This document shows, in pieces, positions 47,099-59,286 of a DNA stretch of 64,000 nt (position 1 is the first letter of the stretch; each line of letters starts with the position of its first letter). The DNA is from Hydnum rufescens UP504 (taxonomy: Eukaryota; Basidiomycota; Agaricomycetes; Cantharellales; Hydnaceae). Made by a program: the position numbers and the translations under genes. Below the pieces are notes generated by a model, which did no database searches, was not told where the DNA came from, and worked only from the letters and a program-made list of their open reading frames with translations. Where the stretch lies: contig MU129110.1 in assembly GCA_014904985.1 (NCBI GenBank), forward strand, positions 1 through 64,000, read 5' to 3'.

Positions 47099-49258
47099 GC
47101 AGAGGGGCGTTGCTGTAATCAGCTCTGATGCCAGAAATAGGATTCCAGTCCCAGCGACGGCAATTTTCATGGTGCGACTGGAATACGTCCCCAACGTGGT
47201 GACATGTCTATTGTAAGGGTTCCATGAACCTGAAGAATGGTAGATATCTGAGAAACCAACCAGGCGGCGGATGTGCAGAGATTCGTCCCATACAATCGGA
47301 ATGTCAGAACATTGATTTCCCACGAGAGTGCCGGTATTCATCCTCTACTTGGGTTGCTTGAGCCTATGAGTGATACTGGACAGTTCAGAGACCCATCGTT
47401 ATTGATCCTGGGCGTTGATTTCTGTGTTGATGCTGTCCGCAGCTCGTGCTGCTCCCAATACACCATGAACCAAAAAAAGACACTGAGTCCAGTGGGTCCT
47501 GGATGGGTCCGCACAGAGAAAGGGGATACACACCACTCGTGATGTCATTAAAGTTTAAACGCATGGACATTCGGCTAAAGCCAGGGATTCAACAATCCAC
47601 GCACGGATTTACGTTCAACAACTCGCCATTCAGCACACTGATGACAGGCGAAGATGGGCGAAAAGCATCAAGTTCCAGAGACGTTCCACCCAATCAGCAA
47701 TGAGAAGGGGGACTGACTCTGCGCGTAGGGACGTCTGCGACCGTTGAATTTCCCTGCATACGGATTACCGATTTAGCCAAGGGATCTACTCACCGCACTA
47801 GCCTGTGTAAACACGTTAAAGCTGATAAAGGTCAGATAACCGCCCTAGTGATCTCAGGAGACAAAAGAAAAGGAGACGAAGAACTCAGGGAGTGCAGTTG
47901 AACAAAATAAAAGCCCAAAGTGAAAGGCAGGCACCTGGCTCAAGGACGTTTTGGTGGCACCAACAAGAAAGGCATGTGAGGGGGAACGAATTAACGGCAA
48001 TATACACTAGGAACACGGAGGGATGGCAGGATTGAACGATGCATCGCCCGATACACTGGGTGTGCATGCATGTGGCAGCGACGCCGTCGTTGCCCACAGT
48101 GAAATGCCGGCTGTAAAAAAGCGCATGTGACCCAATGAGGGTCACACCCCCAACGCTGCTCTCGAATGAGCATTTAGATATAGTTCCCCATCAATTCTTC
48201 ACCAGAAATGAAGAAATGAATCACCGGTTGGCCTGGATGTGTTCACGAACCATTAGTCTCCAATCGTGGGGACCCAACCCCATTTTTCCGCCCAGAAACC
48301 ATCTTTCTATCGTTACTCGTGGCCAACTGTCCATGTCTTCTCGTTTCATACATTCGTCTCTTTGGGGGAGATGTCTTCGAATTCTTCTCCTTATCATGCG
48401 ATACGACGAAACAAGAGTCCTCTTGCGTCCCACAGCGGCTTGCCCTGAAATTTTACGTGGTTCATCCTCGGCTCTTTTTTTTTCTCCCTCAAATGGTCAT
48501 GCTACAGGAAGATCGATCCCTTTGTTTCTCCATCTTTCACTGGACAAATTTTACAATCCGTTCATCTCTGTCCCTGTGATGAACCATGATACGGATCCCG
48601 CTCACTTTCCTCTGGAATCCCACCGAACTTCTCGAGGTTTTCGGGCACCCGCACTCGCTGCGTGGTGACTGCGGATGACCATGAATTACAGGCTTCTTTA
48701 AATATCCTGCTCTCAATCTGCCCTTGAAGCAGATTTGAACTGATCCCACATTTATACTAAATCATAGAACCATACTGGCCCTGGGAAGCGGGGGTTTTTC
48801 CATCTCTATGTGGGATCTTCTGATTATTAACAAGCTGTTTCTGCTTCTGCTTGCGCTTCTGAGTTGTAAGGCCGCCTATTAAATACTCAAGGTATAGAAT
48901 ACTCAGGCATTGTCGCTTCCAGTGTCTTCGGAGTTTATGGTATCTACAGACTCGAGGATGGTGCTTGAGCCTGTTCCGGATAAGGAATGAACCTGCGGTA
49001 ATCAAGGACGGAGAGCTCCCTACCCAGGCGAGCAAATACACTCCACACTGAGATCGGATTGATCACTAATCGACGGAATAACATTTTGCAGTAAAGGGGC
49101 CGATTGTCCTGATTTGTAGGGGGGATCATGCGTGCCTCAGACTCATTCAGGGAGGGCTGCGAGTGTCGAATGAGCGGCGCTCGTTCTCATAAGGCATGTG
49201 ATCTACGAGTTTACTTTAAACACTGAAAACATTCGTCAGGTTGTGATGTTCCCCCAGG
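47099..49258. other. No gene recognised
   Basis: Open frames exist on both strands (for example 47446-47703 and 48135-48668) but have no motif, signal peptide or supportable splice structure. Part of 49130-49258 is the upstream region of the tyrosinase gene. The stretch may contain decayed genes I cannot identify. Confidence 0.35.
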
Positions 49259-50735
49259 ATGCTCTTTCCCTGGATCTCAATCTTGGCTCTCGTCTCTGAA
49301 ATATTCGACTCGGCACTTGCTTCTCCCGCAAACCCGTCTTGTCCCACTGTCCAGATTCGAAAAGAGTGGCGACAGCTCTCCGACGACCAAAAGACGAATT
49401 GGCTTTCTGCTGTGAAAGTATGTGTATATATTTCCGTGCATTCAACACCACACCCCGATCCCATAACCCGTTGCTGCAGTGTCTGTCGCACAAGCCGCGC
49501 AGTAGGACCTTTGTGCCCTCACATTCTCCACCGGACATAGTGGCGTATAACACTAGTGGCTCTCTTTATGACGATTTTGTTTTTTTACACATGGAACAGA
49601 ATCACTGGGTATGTACCAGTGGACTAGCGGGTGCTCGTGTGGCAAGTTTCTCATGTGCTTCTATAGATCCATTTCACGGGATTCTTCCTTCCGTGGCATC
49701 GGTGGTTCGTATACCATTTCACTAAATCATTGAAGGAGGAATGTGGATATGAAGGAGTAGCACCGTACTGGGATTGGACACTCGGTGAATCCTTGGCCCA
49801 AGAGCCCTATTCAAGGAGACAAGGAGCGGACTTATCGACAGACTCTCTTTAGATTCGGTGGACGTATATGGGTCCTCATTCTTTAAAGAATCGTCCCCCA
49901 TTTCTGGCCTCGGGGGCTGGGGCCACCCCGAAAATGATTATACCGTTTCAGATGGTGCCTTGTCGTCTGGATTCGCGTTATCGTACCCTGTCTATCATCA
50001 TCTGCGCCGTAACTGGACCATACAACCATACATTGCCCTAGCCGCTGTGGAGCCTTCGATATTCCCTAATCCATACGTTTTAGCAAACTCGACTTTCACG
50101 GTAAGTCCCTGGGTAATCCCGAATCTTCTAGCGATCCTGATTTTGTGCCGTTCTTACCGGATTATGAAGCCAGAGAAGGTTTGGAATTTGACAAATAGCT
50201 ATGTTGGGGACTATATTGGCTTTCAGACGGACCTTGAGCAACCTGAACACATGCATGCTGCGGTACATCTCATGATGGGCGGCGATCTTGGAGGTGAATC
50301 TTCCCGTGTCTTGAATGATGACCCGGTGGAATGTTACTCACGGCTTTTCTTAGGAACGTGCCCGGCTTCCGCGCCGCCGACCTGTGTAGGTGGGTCGACA
50401 TTTTCCGTTAATGGTTTGTCTACTTTTCATTGGAAGTTATATTTATAACATTATAAGTGCTGAATTTTCTTGGGCTTTTGTTGTATGCAGATCCCCTGTT
50501 CATGTTGCATCATGCAATGGTTGACAAAATTTGGGCCAATTGGCAGGCAAAGGACCATCGTAATGCTGTTGCATTTGCGGGTGGTAGCACTCAAGACCCT
50601 ACATATGTGGGCTACCCCACTGGGATGGCACCATGGTTGAACCTCAGCAGCCCCATTCCCACAGATGGACTCTTCCCATCCACAACTGTGGGAGATATTC
50701 TTAGTATTCAGCAGCTGTGTTATTGTTATGAATAG
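49259..50735 (+). CDS. Secreted tyrosinase (type 3 copper enzyme), seven exons, intact
   Basis: Oxidises phenols to quinones. The start at 49259 gives a signal peptide (ISILALVSEIFDSALA). Exons: 49259-49417, 49480-49608, 49667-49784, 49853-50100, 50170-50293, 50354-50413, 50491-50735; all junctions stay in frame. Copper A region: LHMEQNHW joined to IHFTGFFLPWHRWF, then APYWDWTL. Middle: GLGGWGHPENDYTVSDGALS and YPVYHHLRRNWTIQPY. Copper B region: MHAAVHLMMGGDLGGTCPAS, CVGGSTFSVN and DPLFMLHHAMVDKIWANW, with the His residues for both coppers visible. The C-terminus (GDILSIQQLCYCYE) matches the short secreted fungal type without a long inhibitory domain. Length about 360 residues. Role inferred: pigment or extracellular phenol oxidation. 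The Mutator-like element begins 265 bp downstream. Confidence 0.92.
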
Positions 50736-50989
50736 CAACCCTGTTGATCTTAACTGTTTTTTGCTCCATAATCCAGTTATTGATGTTTTCAATCCACTTC
50801 ATCTGCTGTTGATATGTTTTTGAGCAGAATGGCTTTCTTTTATTGTATGTTTGCATTCCATATATTCAGGTGTTCAGGTTTTGTCTGAATCAGTGAAAAC
50901 TGAACCAACCCCTGACCGTGGCAAGCATAACCCCAGGGGGCCCTTTGTAAGGACCCATTGTCCTAGACTGTAATAACATGTCCTTCAAC
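50736..50989. other. Tyrosinase 3' region up to the transposon target site
   Basis: Probable 3' UTR and flank. The left copy of the 11 bp target duplication follows at 50990-51000. Confidence 0.5.
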
Positions 50990-51363
50990 TTCAAAGGGAT
51001 ATTGGTGCAATAAGACCCGCAAATGATGCAAATCACATGATAAGTACTACGTTGGCAGGCGTGCTAATTGCCGGAATCTGGATGGTCCGTCGTGCTGTAC
51101 GGACACAAGGTGAAGTCATTCTGCTTCCTTGTTAATGCAAAAATATATTGACATGGATGCTGAAATGGAATCCTAGGCATAAAATGTGTCTGGCAGAGAA
51201 TCCCCCCAGGTCTTTTTCATAGTGTGCCAATGCTTCTCCTGGTGGATTGCCTCTCCTAAGGTAATAACACCTTGGATGTCCTTTACAATCTCTTCAATGT
51301 GTTTTGGATGGAATTTGAAGTCACGGGAGGAGATTTCTGAGTAAATCTGATCAAAAATTTCCT

Positions 51364-52767
51364 TCAGAACTTGAAGGTAGCTCTCTTTGAACTGGTCCTA
51401 ATTGGAATCTTATCAGTAAAGGGCCAAGTGAACTCTGAGATCTGTCCTACATGAGTGAGTCCATCAAACTTGGCAGCATCATTCCATGGTGAGTCTATGG
51501 TGTTGCTACCAAGTTCATGGGGATCTGAATTGAGATTATCAGAATCAAGGTTATTGGATTTGTCATGAGGCACCAAGATTGTTTCTTGAACAGGTGCCAA
51601 TACATCTCTGTGTATCCCAGGAAGATGATAAAAGGGGGTTGTTTGTTGCTGCCAAAGATTGTAAAAGAACTGAAGATCATGCTTGATCCCCACTTCCCCT
51701 AGAGCCACATTTGCCAATCAGATGAGGTGCTTGCAAATAAGGAAGTGGCTATGAAGATATGATGGACAGCTGCATGTCCAATCATGTAAGGAGGTGTTGT
51801 ATGTGCCTGCTTCCCACTCCTCCTCCTGAAGCCAGTCCAGGCACTCTTGCCACCATGCCTTGGTATTTCTGGGATTACTAATGGTAACCTTCTCTTTTGC
51901 AGTTTGGCAGACATCATCAGGCTTTGAATAGTCAGCCCATAACTTCTTGAAATCACATTGCCATGGTGCAAGGGATTTTGGGCAGCTGAGATGATGATGA
52001 TCCATATTGTTAAGGGTTGTTCCTAGTATGGGGGAGTGATTACATAATCAGGCCAAGTAGGAATGGGAAGCCCTTAATATATCTGATGCATGGATTCACA
52101 AAGTGAATGATTATATAATGTCATGGAAGATGGGAACACAGAGAGCAGAGTGAAAGAACTGAATTCCCAAGAGACTTAAGACAAGAGAGAATGGATGAAG
52201 AGAGAGTCAGGTACAGACATATATTCTCAATCTTTCTAAGGAGCTAGAGTACTGGAGGTAGCTACTTATATAGAGATCAAGGACAATGAGGGAGGAGGTA
52301 CAATAAGGCAAGGGGGATGAATAAGCACAAAGGTGAGGTGAGGTCACATGATGGGGTTATGTAAGAGGTTATGAGTACAACTCATAACACATATGGTATG
52401 AAAGTTTGAGATTGACAGTAGGAATAATTTGCATGAGAATCAGATGAACAATGAAGTTGATGTGAGGTTGATTAAATGACATGAGTGTTGTATGCTTCAG
52501 GTGGTTCCAAAAACCTTCAACCACCATAGTTGTTCTCAAAACCAATATGCACTCTGAGGCAGAGCATGCCCATAATACCCACTTGTTGGGGTAGTACCAA
52601 GAGTTCCATAGGTAAGCCCATACCTGTGACAGGTCATTTTCATTGCGGTATGTGTACATGTCAAGTATGGCACCCTTGTGTATCTCTGCTGCTGTCAAGA
52701 AGGTATTGTTGGCATCATTCAATGGTATCAATGGGTGCTGACATGAGTGTTGACAGAATTTCTCCAT
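51364..52767 (-). pseudogene. MULE transposase, C-terminal part with SWIM zinc finger
   Basis: Reading down the minus strand: LTAAEIHKGAILDMYTYREN-like block, VWAYLWNSWYYPNKWVLWAC, LRTTMVVEGFWNHLKH and a hydrophobic helix (HINFIVHLILMQIIPTV), typical of the region after the catalytic core in fungal MULE transposases. Then at about 51730-52005 WWQECLDWLQEEEWEAGTYN and the SWIM finger CSCPSYLHSHFLICKH (C-x-C...C-x-H), then a degenerate tail to 51364. The frame is not continuous between about 52369 and 52005. The catalytic core sits beyond the repeat insert at 57549-58097. Confidence 0.75.
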
Positions 52768-53015
52768 GATGTATCAACAGTATATTTTGGGAGAGAATTC
52801 TGGAAGCTCACTCTTTGAGACTTTGGGTGGATTCAGCCAAATCAGTATTCTTTTCCCATCATGGATGATGATGATATGGGGCGGTTGACTAGTACAATGG
52901 ATAACTTATATGGATCACATGAGATATGGACCTCTCATGGTAATCTGTCTCATGCTTACCTCTCTGTCTTCTTCAACACTAATTTCAGCCTCGCCCACTT
53001 GCCTTGGTTGTGCAC

Positions 53016-54135
53016 TGTGGAAGATAAAAACATCCATCAGAAAATGTGATATCACCACACTTCCAGCCTTTGGACAATCACATGACCAATTACAAAATTA
53101 ATTACAGCATGCACAGAAACCAAATTCATTCTATTACTCTGTCAGTTTTGATCAGAAATGCTTGCCCATATAACACTTGGAAAGCTATGATTCATACCTT
53201 TCAAATGGTACCAAAGACAAGTTGAACAGACCAGAACTGCACTCTCCAGGCTGATTTTACTATCAGAAACCAAATCTTTCAGTATTTAATGAATTTATCT
53301 GTCAGTTTGCATCCAATCTGCTCAGAACCACTGCACCTAGAAAGCTGTTGAAAATCCACATCTAATGGTACTGAGCATGCTGAGAACAGATTAAAACTGC
53401 ATTCTACAGAATGATATGACTATCAAAACCAACACCCACCAGTATTTCATGAATTTCTCCATCAGTTCACATCCAATCTGCTCAGAACCACCACACCCAG
53501 AAAGCTATTAAAAATCTGCATTGAATGGCACCAATAATACCTATCATGGTGTGGAAGATAAAAACATCCAGTATCAGAAAATGTGAAATCACACCACTTC
53601 CAGCACTTGGATGATCACATGACCAATTACAAAATTAATTATGGCTATGTGCAGAAACTGAATTTGTTCTATAACTTCATCAGTTTTGATCAGAAATGTA
53701 CACCCATATAATGCTTGGAAAGCTATGATTCACACCTTTCGAATGGTACCAAACACAAGTTGAATGGACCAAAACTGCACTCTCCAGACTGATTTTACTA
53801 TCAAAATCCGAAATTTCCAGTATTTAATGAATTTCTCCATCAGTTCACATCCAATCTACTCAGAATCACTGTGCCTAGAAAGATGTTAAAAAGCTGCATT
53901 GAATGGTACTGATAATGCCAAGAACAGATCAAAACTGCGCTCTAAAGAATGATATTACTGTTAAAATCAACACCCACCAGTATTTTATGAATTTCTCTAT
54001 CAGTTTGCATCCAATCCTTTCAAAACTGCCGTGCCTAGAAAGCTATTAAAAATATGCATCTAATGATACCAAAAATGCCTATCATGGATGCAAACTGCTG
54101 TCTATGCATCAAATCCCACCCCATGCACTTGTTCC
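53016..54135. repeat. Two tandem copies of a roughly 0.55-0.6 kb repeat
   Basis: Copy 1 starts at 53016 and copy 2 at 53550, both with TGTGGAAGATAAAAACATCC; a third copy is at 55896-56483. Copy 1 is cut at its 3' end by copy 2. Each copy is itself built of about three diverged monomers of roughly 165 bp that share the pattern (CTCYRTCAGTTTTGATC...AGAAAGCTATGATT...ACTGCACTCT...CAGTATTTAATG). TG at the start of each copy would suit an LTR, but no coding region between copies was recognised. Confidence 0.75.
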
Positions 54136-55895
54136 CATTATTGTTAGTGGTGTGTAAGCCTGGTGGGCACACAGTTTCACTGATGACTTATAAACTCGTG
54201 TATATACTCATTTCTCTCCTTTATTCCCTTCTTACTCCTTCCCCCCACAACCAGTGTAAGCAGGCTGGTTATTAAACCAATCCAACCACTGTCCACGATG
54301 TTGAGCCGGGGACAAAAGAGGGGATCACAGATCCAATCCAGATGTTCAGGTCCGAGTGGGGGAAGGTCTTTAGAACAGGGAAATTGCAGTGAGCCAACAA
54401 AGCCCAAGCAATTAAGTGAGAAAATGTATGTTTCAGTCAAATTACCACACCCTAAGAATCTCTTCTTGACACCTTAGTCAAAGTGTAGTTAGAATTCGCT
54501 TTTTGTAGTGAGAAATCACCCAGGGACCAGCAGCTGTTCAAGGAGCTTCAAACTGGAAGGAGGGGGAGAACTTGTGATTTTGTGTGCTAGCTGCACCTAA
54601 TATGCAATCCAGACTTCGACTCAATAGAAAGTGGAAAAGTCGGACTTAAGGGACACACAGAGAAAAAGAAATCAAGTTAAAATCTTCAAAACTGATGGAG
54701 ATATTCCAATTTCAAGATAAAAGGGGAGATTGACACATTACATGCTATTCCTCCTTCAAACCTGGACAAGTTCCCTTAAGAAAAAGTGGAATAGGTCGCC
54801 CTGAGGGTCCTCTCCATCGGACATAAGAGGGATGGAAGTAATTCGCTATTTTGAATGGTGGAGCAAAGGGGGAGTCATGGGGAGGGAGTTGTCTTGTGAA
54901 AAATGGAGTTCGCGTCCGCTCGTTTTGCCCTTAGTACCGTTCGATGCGCATTTTCAACAGATTTCAGGGCATGGTTGTTTCGAGTTGATCTGATCAAAAC
55001 TGATGGAGAAATTCGAAAAATACTCCTTCAGAGTATGAATCATGGCAAGATATTGTTACAGGGACCGCATTTTTGATCCGTTCGTTTCGTGTTTGGTACC
55101 GTTCGATAGGTACAATTCGTATCTTTCTGGGAGCGGTCGTTTCGAGTCGACCTGATCAAAAATGACGGAGAAATTCGAAAAATACTCCTTCAGAGGAGTG
55201 CAGCCCCTATCTGGATCATGTGATGGATCTGCGAGTCCAGAATCGGAACTAGGCCCGGTCTGCGTCGTTACATAATCACAATTCATCGCCCTTAAGGCAA
55301 TAGGATGGCTTGGAAGAGCAGGCAAGTCATCCAGTCTTGAAGAAAGATGGCAAGTTGAATTGCCTTGTCCAAAGAAAATGGACTTGAAGTAGGGCATAAA
55401 CTGCCCCTTTTTGATGAGGACTGTTGAAGTCCGGCGGATAGTCAATAAATTGACTGTTGGACATGGTAAAGGAATGAGGCGATATTATGGGTTGGAAAGG
55501 GGTAGGAATCCAATTGATTTCTTGAATAAATGAATGGCAATAAAATTAAATGAGCGCAGTGACATATAATTGATTCATTCATAGGGAAAATGGCCTTGGA
55601 TGAGGATTTCTATGGTGTAGGGATTTATCCCTCCAACACCAGTGGAAAGCTTCTCCCACAGGGAGTTTGGTGCTGCCCCGGGTTTAGCTAACTTCTGCTT
55701 ACTTAATACTGTAGCAGTCTAGTAGCCAATCTGGGTCATCCTGAATGTATCTTTTTTCCATTCACTCAGTCTGCTATTCGCAGTGCACTGAACTGTGCAC
55801 TGCGACCTACATACTGCGTGACACTAGTCATGAACATCACTAGTCATGAACATCTCTGGTCCTACTGAACCTGGGAATACATCCGTCATGTCTGT
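54136..55895. other. Repeat-derived DNA, no gene recognised
   Basis: It contains further short phrases of the 165 bp monomer in inverted orientation (for example CAAAACTGATGGAGAAATTC around 54997-55016, and a variant around 55149). A minus-strand frame at 55056-55445 has no motif. If the copies at 53550 and 55896 were LTRs this would be the internal region, but I find no gag, protease or reverse transcriptase. Confidence 0.4.
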
Positions 55896-56483
55896 TGTGG
55901 AAGATAAAAACCTCCAGTATCAGAAAATGCGGAATCACACCACTTCCAGCCATTGGACGATCACATGACCAATTACAAAATTAATTACAGCTACGTGTGG
56001 AAATCGAATTCGTTCCATAACTCCATCAGTTTTGATCGGAGAGGTACGCCCATATAATGATTAGAAAGCTACGATTCACACCTTTCGAACGGTACCAAAC
56101 ACAAGTTGAACGAACCAAAACTGCACTCTCCAGGCCAATTTTACTATCAAAATCCGGAATTTTCAGTAAAAAACGAATTTCTCCGTCAGTTTGCGTCCAA
56201 TCCTCTCGAAACAACTGCACCTAGAAAGATATAAAAAATCCGCATCCACCGGTACTAAGCACGCGAAGAACAGATAAAAACTGAACTCTACAGAATGATA
56301 ATACTATCAGAATCAACACCCATCAGTAAAAAACGAATTTCTCTGTCAGTTTACACCAGATCTGCTCAGAACCACCGCGCCCAGAAAGCTGTTGAAAATC
56401 CGCATCTAATGATACCAAGAGCGTCTATTACAGATGCAAACTGCTGTTTCTGCATCGAATCCCATCCCATGCACTTGTCCCCA
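55896..56483. repeat. Third copy of the TGTGGAAGAT repeat
   Basis: It aligns with the unit at 53550-54135 over its whole length, to the shared phrase GCACTTGT(C/T)CCCATTAT. It is GC-richer at several CpG positions than the copies at 53016 and 53550, where the same sites read TG or CA: fewer decayed CpG sites here. Confidence 0.75.
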
Positions 56484-57262
56484 TTATCAACCAGCAACAA
56501 AACACCTTAACCATTGGACTATGCCCAAATTAATCTCCAAAACCCAGAGATATCCTTTCATTTCACCTCCAGAATGCTCCACATGGTCAGTGACCACATG
56601 CTCCAAGCATTCCACATGCTCAGCAAATTGGTGACATCACCCCCCCTCATGATTCCTTTTGTTCTCTTTATGAATGACATCACTATGACATCACACTCTA
56701 TGGATTACTCAGCTATGACCGCATTATGACATCATAGTTTTATTACTCTTTTGTTCTGCTCCACTATGACCTCATAGTTTTATTAACTCTTTTGTTCTCA
56801 CATATGACTCACCCATGAGGGAGTCATATTTCTTAAACACAGCCACCTTCAGAAAGGTATAAAAGCTGGTAGATTTCCTGTATCCCCCCATCATCTCCTC
56901 TCTGGAAATCATCACTGTCAACCACTGTCAACTTTTCTGCTTGCCTCTAAAGAACAGTCTATCTATAAGCCATCTGGAGCTAAGTCATCTTCAAGGTTGT
57001 TGAGACAAAGCCACTGGTAGCCCTCTACATGAATCACTAAAGCCAAGGATAGTTGCAGGACCTAAGGTTAGAGTTGCTGGACATCCAAGGAAAAGTAAGC
57101 ATAACGAAATATGTATCAGGTTTTGAAGAAAGAAGGAAGAAACATACTAACAAAACTAACCAAGCACTGACCAGTCTGTAGCCCACAGATATCCGCATTT
57201 TGACCAGGAGAACGTAAACAAGAGTACACAAATATCAGTAAACTGACCAACACAACACGAAC
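56484..57262. promoter_or_regulatory. Repeat DNA with TATA box and 37 bp direct repeat
   Basis: A 37 bp direct repeat with TATGACATCATAGTTTTATT occurs at about 56725-56760 and 56765-56802. A good TATA box (GGTATAAAAGC) lies at about 56857-56867, followed by pyrimidine-rich sequence, the arrangement of an LTR promoter in plus orientation. No gene follows directly, so this would be a solo LTR or promoter relic. Tentative. Confidence 0.35.
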
Positions 57263-57412
57263 GATGTATAAGCCTTTCAACAAGCATCCCCAATGTATAA
57301 GCCTTTCCACAAGCATCCCCAACATATAAACCTTTCCACAAGCATCCTACATGACATATAAGCCTTTCTATAAGCATCCTACACAACGTATAAGCCTTTC
57401 TATAAGCATCCC
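57263..57412. repeat. Tandem repeat, about five units of 27-33 bp
   Basis: The unit consensus is TATAAGCCTTTC(C/T)A(C/T)AAGCATCC with a variable short spacer. Units differ by single substitutions. It lies just inside the insert border near the catalytic part of the MULE transposase. Confidence 0.85.
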
Positions 57413-57548
57413 CAATGATATATCATTGACTACAGCCAGTCCATATCCCATCCTATTCTCCACTGAACACCATACACATCTTGCAGAGAGTGATCAACCA
57501 TTGAAGCAAACCAACCCAATGAATAACAACAGAAATACAGTCTCCCAT

Positions 57549-59152
57549 CTACACACTGGCTGAACCAGATTTTGATTTGACATTCATCAAAGCTCCCAAC
57601 CCTTGTTCTATAGCACTCCCACTGTTGGCATCTAATTCAGCATTCCCAGCACTTGCAATCCCTGGTGCCCACATTGAATTGATGAAATTAAAAATACAAT
57701 ATGCTGAACAAGGGTTGTAAGCCATTGGAGGGATATTTTTGGCAAGTTGCTCATCAATGTATGTGGTGGCATGCCATACACAGCAGATATGTTTTGTATG
57801 AGGGAATGTGGTACCCATGGCTTTGATTTCACTGCTCTCTTTGTCAGGGAGTATGAATTTGACATTTGGACATTTCCTCACATAGTATGCCAGAAAGTCA
57901 TTCAAGACCCATCCCTTAGCACCACTAGCAGCAGTACCATTGGTTGACACATGCATAAAGAATCCAAGGGGTATTCCCTGACTGTTGGCCTCAGCCATAA
58001 CTGTTGACATTTCATACCCTGCTGCATTTGTATTAACTGTGGCCCTAGGAATCATATTTATGTCCTGTGTCTCTTTGTTTTCACTTACATGTCCCATCCA
58101 ATGCCAATTCTACTGTGTGTGTTGCCCATGAGTGAGTGGAGTTTTTCAGTGCAAATGCAATGATGTGAATTCCAGGTTCCTCACAAATTACTATTATTTC
58201 AATATTCTGGCCATTGTCAGCCTTCAAAAGTAATTGGGCTGAGGCAACTTGATCCTTATCAAGCCTCCAAATGTTTCATTTACTTGCACCCATTCAGAAT
58301 AGACTTGTCATAGTGTAAAGTCAGGGTTCAGATGTGATAGCAGAATCTCTTTCCAAATCTAGCTCAGAAGTAATGGCAGTGAGCATATGAAATTATGATG
58401 GCCCTGAAACCCTTACTTCAGATGGTACAGAGTTTTTCCTTCACTCAATAAGCTCCTTAATTTTGGTAGGGATTGAAATGTTGGCATAGGGAATGTGGTT
58501 TTGTCAGTGCTGGAATACAATTTGGAGAATATGCTCATGCATAGAGCTTACTGTAACATGAAGCTGCCCTTTACAGGCAAAATGTGACATATGCCAGTGA
58601 TCATGATGGTGGGTCTCATCAGGATTCAGTGGATTTATGGTCTGATTACCCTCTGCCTGGGCATGATAATACACAAATGTGTCTGATTCATTACTAGAGT
58701 GTTGTCAGTCATATCTAGGAATACAACAATTTTTAATTCATCATAGGTGGCAAGTAATGGAAAAAAAACACTTGCATGAATCTCCACTGACATATCTTGT
58801 CTATTTCCCTTACCAAGGCATCAGATATATCTTTTTGGGTGCCATCTAAGTCTGGGTCCAGCTGTGTGATGTCCACAATGTGATCCAAGGCTATAGAATC
58901 ATGAAGTCCCCCTTCTAGCTTGGTTCTGAATACATCCCAGCAGCTTTCCAGTTGATCCAAAGAAACCTGACTCTGACCTTGTTGAGGCTGGCCACTCAGT
59001 TCAGAATTTTTTTTCTTTGGGCACTTGCTGTTGGCTTCCTTGATAGCAAAAGAGGACTTGTGGCATGTTTTCAATTGTCTCATTGCATTTACCAAAAATG
59101 GGAATAAGTTGGGATCACCCTGAAATGGACAACAAGTACACTGTTGTGACAT
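57549..59152 (-). pseudogene. MULE transposase, N-terminal and catalytic part
   Basis: From 59152 (MSQQCTCCPFQGDPNLFPFL) the minus strand shows a Ser/Gln/Lys-rich N-terminal region to 58733, a stop-rich stretch, and then at 58097-57549 the MULE transposase core: STNGTAASGAKGWVLNDFLA, CPNVKFILPDKESSEIKAMG and FPHTKHICCVWHATTYID. The PDKESSEI segment matches the second catalytic aspartate block and CVWH the conserved (L/V)-C-x-W-H block. The chain stops at 57549 where repeat DNA begins; its continuation is at 52767-51364. The element cannot make a full transposase. Confidence 0.7.
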
Positions 59153-59286
59153 GGCAAGAAACCAATGACCAAAATGGTAGGTGAGTGAATCCAGACAGAA
59201 GGTTGTTTTGAGCTTATGAAATCATTATGTAATCATCATGTGATCTGCATCATTTTCAGGTCTTATTGGATAAAATTCAAAGGGAT

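Larger units (their letters stand above)
51001..59275 (-). mobile_element. Mutator-like element (MULE), 8.3 kb, with 11 bp target-site duplication
   Basis: A perfect direct repeat TTCAAAGGGAT flanks the element (50990-51000 and 59276-59286). Inside it the ends are inverted: left CAATAAGACCCGCAAATGAT (51008 on) and, on the other strand, right CAATAAGACCTGAAAATGAT (from about 59268), followed by similar GCA(A/G)ATCACATGAT. An 8-11 bp duplication is the hallmark of Mutator elements. The transposase lies on the minus strand in two separated parts (57549-59152 and 51364-52767). Base composition is clearly more AT-rich than the flanking gene block. The middle (about 53016-57500) is filled by other repeats, so the element is no longer autonomous. 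Confidence 0.85.

Noticed and set aside
48135..48668. 177-codon open frame upstream of the tyrosinase
   Set aside because: No recognisable motif; not in frame with or spliceable to the tyrosinase, which has its own signal peptide at 49259.
49785..49852. Premature stop in the tyrosinase after WTLGE
   Set aside because: A GT-AG intron from 49785 to 49852 removes the stop and joins WTL to DSVDVYG in frame.
57263..57412. CRISPR-like regularly spaced repeats
   Set aside because: Units are nearly contiguous with related spacers in a eukaryotic transposon; an ordinary minisatellite.
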